Shown: positions 42,201 to 54,660, counted from the first letter of the stretch. The stretch: DNA of 64,000 nucleotides from Anthopleura xanthogrammica (GCA_964019055.1 OZ025207.1:4949501-5013500), one strand, 5' to 3'. The notes: generated by a model not told the origin, from the sequence alone. Made by a program: numbers and translations.

Positions 42201-45083
42201 TTTTAGCACAAACCGAGAGTGAATCCAAATCACTAATGGAAAATAAAGCGAAAAACTTTATCGGAGAAAAAAAACAAACTAACAAACAAACCATCCCATC
42301 TACAATTGATGTGAACTGAGAGCATACCGAAAAAAAAGTATTAAAAATGAAAACAGATTGAATACAGTAAAATAAAAGAAAGTCTACAACACCAGCTATT
42401 CCCAGGCGGTCTCCCATCCAAGTACTAGGCTGGCCCTACCGAGTTTTACTTCGGTGATCGGACGAGAACCGGTTTCTTCTCGGTGGTATGGTCGTAGCTG
42501 AAGTAAGAGTCGCACTTTAATGGTTTTAGCACAAACCGAGAGTGAATCCAAATCACTAATGGAAAATAAAGCGAAAAACTTTATCGGAGAAAAAAAACAA
42601 ACTAACAAACAAACCATCCCATCTACAATTGATGTGAACTGAGAGCATACCGAAAAAAAAGTATTAAAAATGAAAACAGATTGAATACAGTAAAATAAAA
42701 GAAAGTCTACAACACCAGCTATTCCCAGGCGGTCTCCCATCCAAGTACTAGGCTGGCCCTACCGAGTTTTACTTCGGTGATCGGACGAGAACCGGTTTCT
42801 TCTCGGTGGTATGGTCGTAGCTGAAGTAAGAGTCGCACTTTAATGGTTTTAGCACAAACCGAGAGTGAATCCAAATCACTAATGGAAAATAAAGCGAAAA
42901 ACTTTATCGGAGAAAAAAAACAAACAAACAAACAAACCATCCCATCTACAATTGATGTGAACTGAGAGCATACCGAAAAAAAAGTATTAAAAATGAAAAC
43001 AGATTGAATACAGTAAAATAAAAGAAAGTCTACAACACCAGCTATTCCCAGGCGGTCTCCCATCCAAGTACTAGGCTGGCCCTACCGAGTTTTACTTGGG
43101 TGATCGGACGAGAACCGGTTTCTTCTCGGTGGTATGGTCGTAGCTGAAGTAAGAGTCGCACTTTAATGGTTTTAGCACAAACCGAGAGTGAATCCAAATC
43201 ACTAATGGAAAATAAAGCGAAAAACTTTATCGGAGAAAAAAAACAAACTAACAAACAAACCATCCCATCTACAATTGATGTGAACTGAGAGCATACCGAA
43301 AAAAAAGTATTAAAAATGAAAACAGATTGAATACAGTAAAATAAAAGAAAGTCTACAACACCAGCTATTCCCAGGCGGTCTCCCATCCAAGTACTAGGCT
43401 GGCCCTACCGAGTTTTACTTCGGTGATCGGACGAGAACCGGTTTCTTCTCGGTGGTATGGTCGTAGCTGAAGTAAGAGTCGCACTTTAATGGTTTTAGCA
43501 CAAACCGAGAGTGAATCCAAATCACTAATGGAAAATAAAGTGAAAAACTTTATGGGAGAAAAAAAACAAACTAACAAACAAACCATCCCATCTACAATTG
43601 ATGTGAACTGAGAGCATACCGAAAAAAAAGTATTAAAAATGAAAACAGATTGAATACAGTAAAATAAAAGAAAGTCTACAACACCAGCTATTCCCAGGCG
43701 GTCTCCCATCCAAGTACTAGGCTGGCCCTACCGAGTTTTACTTCGGTGATCGGACGAGAACCGGTTTCTTCTCGGTGGTATGGTCGTAGCTGAAGTAAGA
43801 GTCGCACTTTAATGGTTTTAGCACAAACCGAGAGTGAATCCAAATCACTAATGGAAAATAAAGCGAAAAACTTTATCGGAGAAAAAAAACAAACTAACAA
43901 ACAAACCATCCCATCTACAATTGATGTGAACTGAGAGCATACCGAAAAAAAAGTATTAAAAATGAAAACAGATTGAATACAGTAAAATAAAAGAAAGTCT
44001 ACAACACCAGCTATTCCCAGGCGGTCTCCCATCCAAGTACTAGGCTGGGCCTACCGAGTTTTACTTCGGTGATCGGACGAGAACCGGTTTCTTCTCGGTG
44101 GTATGGTCGTAGCTGAAGTAAGAGTCGCACTTTAATGGTTTTAGCACAAACCGAGAGTGAATCCAAATCACTAATGGAAAATAAAGCGAAAAACTTTATC
44201 GGAGAAAAAAAACAAACTAACAAACAAACCATCCCATCTACAATTGATGTGAACTGAGAGCATACCGAAAAAAAAGTATTAAAAATGAAAACAGATTGAA
44301 TACAGTAAAATAAAAGAAAGTCTACAACACCAGCTATTCCCAGGCGGTCTCCCATCCAAGTACTAGGCTGGCCCTACCGAGTTTTACTTCGGTGATCGGA
44401 CGAGAACCGGTTTCTTCTCGGTGGTATGGTCGTAGCTGAAGTAAGAGTCGCACTTTAATGGTTTTAGCACAAACCGAGAGTGAATCCAAATCACTAATGG
44501 AAAATAAAGCGAAAAACTTTATCGGAGAAAAAAAACAAACTAACAAACAAACCATCCCATCTACAATTGATGTGAACTGAGAGCATACCGAAAAAAAAGT
44601 ATTAAAAATGAAAACAGATTGAATACAGTAAAATAAAAGAAAGTCTACAACACCAGCTATTCCCAGGCGGTCTCCCATCCAAGTACTAGGCTGGCCCTAC
44701 CGAGTTTTACTTCGGTGATCGGACGAGAACCGGTTTCTTCTCGGTGGTATGGTCGTAGCTGAAGTAAGAGTCGCACTTTAATGGTTTTAGCACAAACCGA
44801 GAGTGAATCCAAATCACTAATGGAAAATAAAGCGAAAAACTTTATCGGAGAAAAAAAACAAACTAACAAACAAACCATCCCATCTACAATTGATGTGAAC
44901 TGAGAGCATACCGAAAAAAAAGTATTAAAAATGAAAACAGATTGAATACAGTAAAATAAAAGAAAGTCTACAACACCAGCTATTCCCAGGCGGTCTCCCA
45001 TCCAAGTACTAGGCTGGCCCTACCGAGTTTTACTTCGGTGATCGGACGAGAACCGGTTTCTTCTCGGTGGTATGGTCGTAGCT
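36239..45083 (-). rRNA. 5S rRNA genes, copies 113-140
   Basis: Low coordinates: 36239, 36563, 36886, 37210, 37533, 37856, 38180, 38503, 38826, 39149, 39472, 39795, 40118, 40441, 40764, 41087, 41410, 41733, 42056, 42379, 42702, 43025, 43348, 43671, 43994, 44317, 44640, 44963. Gene variants: TATAGTC in copy 120; G66C in copies 124, 131 and 137; G48C (TTGGGTGA on the plus strand) in copy 134. From 38180 onward unit length is almost constant at 323 bp, which suggests recent homogenisation of the right-hand part of the array. Confidence 0.95.
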
Positions 45084-45285
45084 GAAGTAAGAGTCGCACT
45101 TTAATGGTTTTAGCACAAACCGAGAGTGAATCCAAATCACTAATGGAAAATAAAGCGAAAAACTTTATCGGAGAAAAAAAACAAACTAACAAACAAACCA
45201 TCCCATCTACAATTGATGTGAACTGAGAGCATACCGAAAAAAAAGTATTAAAAATGAAAACAGATTGAATACAGTAAAATAAAAG

Positions 45286-48200
45286 AAAGTCTACAACACC
45301 AGCTATTCCCAGGCGGTCTCCCATCCAAGTACTAGGCTGGCCCTACCGAGTTTTACTTCGGTGATCGGACGAGAACCGGTTTCTTCTCGGTGGTATGGTC
45401 GTAGCTGAAGTAAGAGTCGCACTTTAATGGTTTTAGCACAAACCGAGAGTGAATCCAAATCACTAATGGAAAATAAAGTGAAAAACTTTATCGGAGAAAA
45501 AAAACAAACAAACAAACAAACCATCCCATCTACAATTGATGTGAACTGAGAGCATACCGAAAAAAAAGTATTAAAAATGAAAACAGATTGAATACAGTAA
45601 AATAAAAGAAAGTCTACAACACCAGCTATTCCCAGGCGGTCTCCCATCCAAGTACTAGGCTGGCCCTACCGAGTTTTACTTCGGTGATCGGACGAGAACC
45701 GGTTTCTTCTCGGTGGTATGGTCGTAGCTGAAGTAAGAGTCGCACTTTAATGGTTTTAGCACAAACCGAGAGTGAATCCAAATCACTAATGGAAAATAAA
45801 GTGAAAAACTTTATCGGAGAAAAAAAACAAACTAACAAACAAACCATCCCATCTACAATTGATGTGAACTGAGAGCATACCGAAAAAAAAGTATTAAAAA
45901 TGAAAACAGATTGAATACAGTAAAATAAAAGAAAGTCTACAACACCAGCTATTCCCAGGCGGTCTCCCATCCAAGTACTAGGCTGGCCCTACCGAGTTTT
46001 ACTTCGGTGATCGGACGAGAACCGGTTTCTTCTCGGTGGTATGGTCGTAGCTGAAGTAAGAGTCGCACTTTAATGGTTTTAGCACAAACCGAGAGTGAAT
46101 CCAAATCACTAATGGAAAATAAAGTGAAAAACTTTATCGGAGAAAAAAAACAAACTAACAAACAAACCATCCCATCTACAATTGATGTGAACTGAGAGCA
46201 TACCGAAAAAAAAGTATTAAAAATGAAAACAGATTGAATACAGTAAAATAAAAGAAAGTCTACAACACCAGCTATTCCCAGGCGGTCTCCCATCCAAGTA
46301 CTAGGCTGGGCCTACCGAGTTTTACTTCGGTGATCGGACGAGAACCGGTTTCTTCTCGGTGGTATGGTCGTAGCTGAAGTAAGAGTCGCACTTTAATGGT
46401 TTTAGCACAAACCGAGAGTGAATCCAAATCACTAATGGAAAATAAAGCGAAAAACTTTATCGGAGAAAAAAAACAAACTAACAAACAAACCATCCCATCT
46501 ACAATTGATGTGAACTGAGAGCATACCGAAAAAAAAGTATTAAAAATGAAAACAGATTGAATACAGTAAAATAAAAGAAAGTCTACAACACCAGCTATTC
46601 CCAGGCGGTCTCCCATCCAAGTACTAGGCTGGCCCTACCGAGTTTTACTTCGGTGATCGGACGAGAACCGGTTTCTTCTCGGTGGTATGGTCGTAGCTGA
46701 AGTAAGAGTCGCACTTTAATGGTTTTAGCACAAACCGAGAGTGAATCCAAATCACTAATGGAAAATAAAGCGAAAAACTTTATCGGAGAAAAAAAACAAA
46801 CTAACAAACAAACCATCCCATCTACAATTGATGTGAACTGAGAGGATACCGAAAAAAAAGTATTAAAAATGAAAACAGATTGAATACAGTAAAATAAAAG
46901 AAAGTCTACAACACCAGCTATTCCCAGGCGGTCTCCCATCCAAGTACTAGGCTGGCCCTACCGAGTTTTACTTGGGTGATCGGACGAGAACCGGTTTCTT
47001 CTCGGTGGTATGGTCGTAGCTGAAGTAAGAGTCGCACTTTAATGGTTTTAGCACAAACCGAGAGTGAATCCAAATCACTAATGGAAAATAAAGTGAAAAA
47101 CTTTATGGGAGAAAAAAAACAAACTAACAAACAAACCATCCCATCTACAATTGATGTGAACTGAGAGCATACCGAAAAAAAAGTATTAAAAATGAAAACA
47201 GATTGAATACAGTAAAATAAAAGAAAGTCTACAACACCAGCTATTCCCAGGCGGTCTCCCATCCAAGTACTAGGCTGGCCCTACCGAGTTTTACTTGGGT
47301 GATCGGACGAGAACCGGTTTCTTCTCGGTGGTATGGTCGTAGCTGAAGTAAGAGTCGCACTTTAATGGTTTTAGCACAAACCGAGAGTGAATCCAAATCA
47401 CTAATGGAAAATAAAGTGAAAAACTTTATCGGAGAAAAAAAACAAACTAACAAACAAACCATCCCATCTACAATTGATGTGAACTGAGAGCATACCGAAA
47501 AAAAAGTATTAAAAATGAAAACAGATTGAATACAGTAAAATAAAAGAAAGTCTACAACACCAGCTATTCCCAGGCGGTCTCCCATCCAAGTACTAGGCTG
47601 GCCCTACCGAGTTTTACTTCGGTGATCGGACGAGAACCGGTTTCTTCTCGGTGGTATGGTCGTAGCTGAAGTAAGAGTCGCACTTTAATGGTTTTAGCAC
47701 AAACCGAGAGTGAATCCAAATCACTAATGGAAAATAAAGTGAAAAACTTTATCGGAGAAAAAAAACAAACTAACAAACAAACCATCCCATCTACAATTGA
47801 TGTGAACTGAGAGCATACCGAAAAAAAAGTATTAAAAATGAAAACAGATTGAATACAGTAAAATAAAAGAAAGTCTACAACACCAGCTATTCCCAGGCGG
47901 TCTCCCATCCAAGTACTAGGCTGGCCCTACCGAGTTTTACTTCGGTGATCGGACGAGAACCGGTTTCTTCTCGGTGGTATGGTCGTAGCTGAAGTAAGAG
48001 TCGCACTTTAATGGTTTTAGCACAAACCGAGAGTGAATCCAAATCACTAATGGAAAATAAAGTGAAAAACTTTATCGGAGAAAAAAAACAAACTAACAAA
48101 CAAACCATCCCATCTACAATTGATGTGAACTGAGAGCATACCGAAAAAAAAGTATTAAAAATGAAAACAGATTGAATACAGTAAAATAAAAGAAAGTCTA

Positions 48201-51200
48201 CAACACCAGCTATTCCCAGGCGGTCTCCCATCCAAGTACTAGGCTGGCCCTACCGAGTTTTACTTGGGTGATCGGACGAGAACCGGTTTCTTCTCGGTGG
48301 TATGGTCGTAGCTGAAGTAAGAGTCGCACTTTAATGGTTTTAGCACAAACCGAGAGTGAATCCAAATCACTAATGGAAAATAAAGTGAAAAACTTTATCG
48401 GAGAAAAAAAACAAACTAACAAACAAACCATCCCATCTACAATTGATGTGAACTGAGAGCATACCGAAAAAAAAGTATTAAAAATGAAAACAGATTGAAT
48501 ACAGTAAAATAAAAGAAAGTCTACAACACCAGCTACTCCCAGGCGGTCTCCCATCCAAGTACTAGGCTGGGCCTACCGAGTTTTACTTCGGTGATCGGAC
48601 GAGAACCGGTTTCTTCTCGGTGGTATGGTCGTAGCTGAAGTAAGAGTCGCACTTTAATGGTTTTAGCACAAACCGAGAGTGAATCCAAATCACTAATGGA
48701 AAATAAAGTGAAAAACTTTATCGGAGAAAAAAAACAAACTAACAAACAAACCATCCCATCTACAATTGATGTGAACTGAGAGCATACCGAAAAAAAAGTA
48801 TTAAAAATGAAAACAGATTGAATACAGTAAAATAAAAGAAAGTCTACAACACCAGCTATTCCCAGGCGGTCTCCCATCCAAGTACTAGGCTGGCCCTACC
48901 GAGTTTTACTTCGGTGATCGGACGAGAACCGGTTTCTTCTCGGTGGTATGGTCGTAGCTGAAGTAAGAGTCGCACTTTAATGGTTTTAGCACAAACCGAG
49001 AGTGAATCCAAATCACTAATGGAAAATAAAGTGAAAAACTTTATCGGAGAAAAAAAACAAACTAACAAACAAACCATCCCATCTACAATTGATGTGAACT
49101 GAGAGCATACCGAAAAAAAAGTATTAAAAATGAAAACAGATTGAATACAGTAAAATAAAAGAAAGTCTACAACACCAGCTATTCCCAGGCGGTCTCCCAT
49201 CCAAGTACTAGGCTGGCCCTACCGAGTTTTACTTCGGTGATCGGACGAGAACCGGTTTCTTCTCGGTGGTATGGTCGTAGCTGAAGTAAGAGTCGCACTT
49301 TAATGGTTTTAGCACAAACCGAGAGTGAATCCAAATCACTAATGGAAAATAAAGTGAAAAACTTTATCGGAGAAAAAAAACAAACTAACAAACAAACCAT
49401 CCCATCTACAATTGATGTGAACTGAGAGCATACCGAAAAAAAAGTATTAAAAATGAAAACAGATTGAATACAGTAAAATAAAAGAAAGTCTACAACACCA
49501 GCTATTCCCAGGCGGTCTCCCATCCAAGTACTAGGCTGGCCCTACCGAGTTTTACTTGGGTGATCGGACGAGAACCGGTTTCTTCTCGGTGGTATGGTCG
49601 TAGCTGAAGTAAGAGTCGCACTTTAATGGTTTTAGCACAAACCGAGAGTGAATCCAAATCACTAATGGAAAATAAAGTGAAAAACTTTATCGGAGAAAAA
49701 AAACAAACTAACAAACAAACCATCCCATCTACAATTGATGTGAACTGAGAGCATACCGAAAAAAAAGTATTAAAAATGAAAACAGATTGAATACAGTAAA
49801 ATAAAAGAAAGTCTACAACACCAGCTATTCCCAGGCGGTCTCCCATCCAAGTACTAGGCTGGCCCTACCGAGTTTTACTTCGGTGATCGGACGAGAACCG
49901 GTTTCTTCTCGGTGGTATGGTCGTAGCTGAAGTAAGAGTCGCACTTTAATGGTTTTAGCACAAACCGAGAGTGAATCCAAATCACTAATGGAAAATAAAG
50001 TGAAAAACTTTATCGGAGAAAAAAAACAAACTAACAAACAAACCATCCCATCTACAATTGATGTGAACTGAGAGCATACCGAAAAAAAAGTATTAAAAAT
50101 GAAAACAGATTGAATACAGTAAAATAAAAGAAAGTCTACAACACCAGCTATTCCCAGGCGGTCTCCCATCCAAGTACTAGGCTGGCCCTACCGAGTTTTA
50201 CTTCGGTGATCGGACGAGAACCGGTTTCTTCTCGGTGGTATGGTCGTAGCTGAAGTAAGAGTCGCACTTTAATGGTTTTAGCACAAACCGAGAGTGAATC
50301 CAAATCACTAATGGAAAATAAAGTGAAAAACTTTATCGGAGAAAAAAAACAAACTAACAAACAAACCATCCCATCTACAATTGATGTGAACTGAGAGCAT
50401 ACCGAAAAAAAAGTATTAAAAATGAAAACAGATTGAATACAGTAAAATAAAAGAAAGTCTACAACACCAGCTATTCCCAGGCGGTCTCCCATCCAAGTAC
50501 TAGGCTGGCCCTACCGAGTTTTACTTGGGTGATCGGACGAGAACCGGTTTCTTCTCGGTGGTATGGTCGTAGCTGAAGTAAGAGTCGCACTTTAATGGTT
50601 TTAGCACAAACCGAGAGTGAATCCAAATCACTAATGGAAAATAAAGTGAAAAACTTTATCGGAGAAAAAAAACAAACTAACAAACAAACCATCCCATCTA
50701 CAATTGATGTGAACTGAGAGCATACCGAAAAAAAAGTATTAAAAATGAAAACAGATTGAATACAGTAAAATAAAAGAAAGTCTACAACACCAGCTACTCC
50801 CAGGCGGTCTCCCATCCAAGTACTAGGCTGGGCCTACCGAGTTTTACTTCGGTGATCGGACGAGAACCGGTTTCTTCTCGGTGGTATGGTCGTAGCTGAA
50901 GTAAGAGTCGCACTTTAATGGTTTTAGCACAAACCGAGAGTGAATCCAAATCACTAATGGAAAATAAAGTGAAAAACTTTATCGGAGAAAAAAAACAAAC
51001 TAACAAACAAACCATCCCATCTACAATTGATGTGAACTGAGAGCATACCGAAAAAAAAGTATTAAAAATGAAAACAGATTGAATACAGTAAAATAAAAGA
51101 AAGTCTACAACACCAGCTATTCCCAGGCGGTCTCCCATCCAAGTACTAGGCTGGCCCTACCGAGTTTTACTTCGGTGATCGGACGAGAACCGGTTTCTTC

Positions 51201-54200
51201 TCGGTGGTATGGTCGTAGCTGAAGTAAGAGTCGCACTTTAATGGTTTTAGCACAAACCGAGAGTGAATCCAAATCACTAATGGAAAATAAAGTGAAAAAC
51301 TTTATCGGAGAAAAAAAACAAACTAACAAACAAACCATCCCATCTACAATTGATGTGAACTGAGAGCATACCGAAAAAAAAGTATTAAAAATGAAAACAG
51401 ATTGAATACAGTAAAATAAAAGAAAGTCTACAACACCAGCTATTCCCAGGCGGTCTCCCATCCAAGTACTAGGCTGGCCCTACCGAGTTTTACTTCGGTG
51501 ATCGGACGAGAACCGGTTTCTTCTCGGTGGTATGGTCGTAGCTGAAGTAAGAGTCGCACTTTAATGGTTTTAGCACAAACCGAGAGTGAATCCAAATCAC
51601 TAATGGAAAATAAAGTGAAAAACTTTATCGGAGAAAAAAAACAAACTAACAAACAAACCATCCCATCTACAATTGATGTGAACTGAGAGCATACCGAAAA
51701 AAAAGTATTAAAAATGAAAACAGATTGAATACAGTAAAATAAAAGAAAGTCTACAACACCAGCTATTCCCAGGCGGTCTCCCATCCAAGTACTAGGCTGG
51801 CCCTACCGAGTTTTACTTCGGTGATCGGACGAGAACCGGTTTCTTCTCGGTGGTATGGTCGTAGCTGAAGTAAGAGTCGCACTTTAATGGTTTTAGCACA
51901 AACCGAGAGTGAATCCAAATCACTAATGGAAAATAAAGTGAAAAACTTTATCGGAGAAAAAAAACAAACTAACAAACAAACCATCCCATCTACAATTGAT
52001 GTGAACTGAGAGCATACCGAAAAAAAAGTATTAAAAATGAAAACAGATTGAATACAGTAAAATAAAAGAAAGTCTACAACACCAGCTATTCCCAGGCGGT
52101 CTCCCATCCAAGTACTAGGCTGGCCCTACCGAGTTTTACTTCGGTGATCGGACGAGAACCGGTTTCTTCTCGGTGGTATGGTCGTAGCTGAAGTAAGAGT
52201 CGCACTTTAATGGTTTTAGCACAAACCGAGAGTGAATCCGAATCACTAATGGAAAATAAAGCGAAAAACTTTATCGGAGAAAAAAAACAAACTAACAAAC
52301 AAACCATCCCATCTACAATTGATGTGAACTGAGAGCATACCGAAAAAAAAGTATTAAAAATGAAAACAGATTGAATACAGTAAAATAAAATAAAGTCTAC
52401 AACACCAGCTATTCCCAGGCGGTCTCCCATCCAAGTACTAGGCTGCCCCTACCGAGTTTTACTTCGGTGATCGGACGAGAACCGGTTTCTTCTCGGTGGT
52501 ATGGTCGTAGCTGAAGTAAGAGTCGCACTTTAATGGTTTTAGCACAAACCGAGAGTGAATCCAAATCACTAATGGAAAATAAAGTGAAAAACTTTATCGG
52601 AGAAAAAAAACAAACTAACAAACAAACCATCCCATCTACAATTGATGTGAACTGAGAGCATACCGAAAAAAAAAGTATTAAAAATGAAAACAGATTGAAT
52701 ACAGTAAAATAAAAGAAAGTCTACAACACCAGCTATTCCCAGGCGGTCTCCCATCCAAGTACTAGGCTGGCCCTACCGAGTTTTACTTCGGTGATCGGAC
52801 GAGAACCGGTTTCTTCTCGGTGGTATGGTCGTAGCTGAAGTAAGAGTCGCACTTTAATGGTTTTAGCACAAACCGAGAGTGAATCCAAATCACTAATGGA
52901 AAATAAAGTGAAAAACTTTATCGGAGAAAAAAAACAAACTAACAAACAAACCATCCCATCTACAATTGATGTGAACTGAGAGCATACCGAAAAAAAAGTA
53001 TTAAAAATGAAAACAGATTGAATACAGTAAAATAAAAGAAAGTCTACAACACCAGCTATTCCCAGGCGGTCTCCCATCCAAGTACTAGGCTGGCCCTACC
53101 GAGTTTTACTTCGGTGATCGGACGAGAACCGGTTTCTTCTCGGTGGTATGGTCGTAGCTGAAGTAAGAGTCGCACTTTAATGGTTTTAGCACAAACCGAG
53201 AGTGAATCCAAATCACTAATGGAAAATAAAGCGAAAAACTTTATCGGAGAAAAAAAACAAACTAACAAACAAACCATCCCATCTACAATTGATGTGAACT
53301 GAGAGCATACCGAAAAAAAAGTATTAAAAATGAAAACAGATTGAATACAGTAAAATAAAAGAAAGTCTACAACACCAGCTATTCCCAGGCGGTCTCCCAT
53401 CCAAGTACTAGGCTGGCCCTACCGAGTTTTACTTCGGTGATCGGACGAGAACCGGTTTCTTCTCGGTGGTATGGTCGTAGCTGAAGTAAGAGTCGCACTT
53501 TAATGGTTTTAGCACAAACCGAGAGTGAATCCAAATCACTAATGGAAAATAAAGTGAAAAACTTTATCGGGGAAAAAACACAAACTAACAAACAAACCAT
53601 CCCATCTACAATTGATGTGAACTGAGAGCATACCGAAAAAAAAGTATTAAAAATGAAAACAGATTGAATACAGTAAAATAAAAAAAATGTCTACAACCCC
53701 AGCTATTCCCAGGCGGTCTCCCATCCAAGTACTAGGCTGGCCCTACCGAGTTTTACTTCGGTGATCGGACGAGAACCGGTTTCTTCTCGGTGGTATGGTC
53801 GTAGCTGAAGTAAGAGTCGCACTTTAATGGTTTTAGCACAAACCGAGAGTGAATCCAAATCACTAATGGAAAATAAAGTGAAAAACTTTATCGGAGAAAA
53901 AAAACAAACTAACAAACAAACCATCCCATCTACAATTGATGTGAACTGAGAGCATACCGAAAAAAAAGTATTAAAAATGAAAACAGATTGAATACAGTAA
54001 AATAAAAGAAAGTCTACAACACCAGCTATTCCCAGGCGGTCTCCCATCCAAGTACTAGGCTGGCCCTACCGAGTTTTACTTCGGTGATCGGACGAGAACC
54101 GGTTTCTTCTCGGTGGTATGGTCGTAGCTGAAGTAAGAGTCGCACTTTAATGGTTTTAGCACAAACCGAGAGTGATCCAAATCACTAATGGAAAATAAAG

Positions 54201-54451
54201 TGAAAAACTTTATCGGGGAAAAAAAACAAACTAACAAACAAACCATCCCATCTACAATTGATGTGAACTGAGAGCATACCGAAAAAAAAGTATTAAAAAT
54301 GAAAACAGATTGAATACAGTAAAATAAAAGAAAGTCTACAACACCAGCTATTCCCAGGCGGTCTCCCATCCAAGTACTAGGCTGGCCCTACCGAGTTTTA
54401 CTTCGGTGATCGGACGAGAACCGGTTTCTTCTCGGTGGTATGGTCGTAGCT
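45286..54451 (-). rRNA. 5S rRNA genes, copies 141-169
   Basis: Low coordinates: 45286, 45609, 45932, 46255, 46578, 46901, 47224, 47547, 47870, 48193, 48516, 48839, 49162, 49485, 49808, 50131, 50454, 50777, 51100, 51423, 51746, 52069, 52392, 52716, 53039, 53362, 53686, 54009, 54331. Gene variants: G66C in copies 144, 151 and 158; G48C in copies 146, 147, 150, 154 and 157; an additional AGCTACTCC change in copies 151 and 158; GGCTGCCCC in copy 163; CAACCCCAG with an altered terminator in copy 167. The last three kilobases next to the telomeric seam accumulate private changes, as expected for the edge of a homogenising array. Confidence 0.95.
54331..54451 (-). rRNA. Last 5S rRNA gene (copy 169) at the array edge
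   Basis: The gene body is complete and matches the reference. Its upstream (plus-strand right) flank keeps only 38 bp of spacer, through GCACAAACC, before the telomeric repeats start. That is enough to include the conserved TTAAAG element near -20 and the internal control region, so the copy may still be active. The unit just before it has AGTGATCC for AGTGAATCC and a GGGGAAAA change in its spacer. Confidence 0.95.
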
Positions 54452-54489
54452 GAAGTAAGAGTCGCACTTTAATGGTTTTAGCACAAACC

Positions 54490-54582
54490 TTAACCCTAAC
54501 CCTAACCCTAACCCTAACCCTAACCCTAACCCTAACCCTAACCCTAACCCTAACCCTAACCCTAACCCTAACCCTAACCCTA
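54490..54582. repeat. Interstitial telomeric repeat, (CCCTAA)n
   Basis: About 15.5 uninterrupted CCCTAA repeats (TTAGGG on the minus strand) run from the truncated 5S unit to TAGATACTT. The repeat has the canonical vertebrate-type sequence found in most metazoans other than arthropods and nematodes, and in many fungi and protists. The C-rich strand lies on the plus strand, as at a left chromosome terminus whose chromosome body is to the right. With a 54-kb 5S array on the other side it is interstitial as assembled. The run is perfect, which suggests it is young or that it marks an assembly join. Confidence 0.95.
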
Positions 54583-54588
54583 GATACT

Positions 54589-54625
54589 TGGCTACGTGGC
54601 TACGTGGCTACGTGGCTACGTGGCT
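54589..54625. repeat. 8-bp tandem repeat GGCTACGT, candidate left element end
   Basis: Four and a half direct copies of GGCTACGT begin seven bases after the last CCCTAA. The same motif in reverse complement (GTAGCCACGTA) occurs at 58128-58138, and related GTAGCC-rich sequence runs to 58156. A small inverted repeat follows immediately (TATACG at 54629, CGTATA at 54638, three-base loop). I read this as the left terminal repeat of a candidate mobile element. It could instead be an unrelated subtelomeric minisatellite. Confidence 0.6.
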
Positions 54626-54660
54626 TTATATACGCTACGTATAATTAAATTATATTATTC

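Larger units (their letters stand above)
1..54489 (-). repeat. Tandem array of 323-bp 5S rDNA units (169 gene copies)
   Basis: The sequence repeats with a period of 323 bp from the first base to 54489, all copies in the same orientation. Each unit contains a 121-nt 5S gene on the minus strand and a spacer of about 202 bp. Unit length varies between 322 and 325 bp, almost entirely through the length of one poly-A tract in the spacer (for example 247-254). Two spacer sites are polymorphic along the whole array: GTGAAAA versus GCGAAAA and TTATCGG versus TTATGGG. The array is cut by the left window edge and ends on the right 38 bp upstream of the last 5S gene, where telomeric repeats begin. The near identity of the units indicates strong concerted evolution. 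No protein-coding gene, RNA gene other than 5S, or inserted mobile element interrupts the array. Confidence 0.98.

Noticed and set aside
1..54369. More than 150 minus-strand open frames of 61-118 codons with near-identical products
   Set aside because: They cross the 5S gene and its spacer, recur with the 323-bp unit, and change register with each A-tract indel. They are a by-product of a stop-poor repeat and have no sign of selection as proteins.
1..54489. CRISPR array
   Set aside because: The repeat is 323 bp with no unique spacers and contains a eukaryotic 5S gene.
54490..54582. A true chromosome end
   Set aside because: Sequence continues on both sides. The orientation fits an end of the right-hand DNA only, so as assembled it is interstitial.
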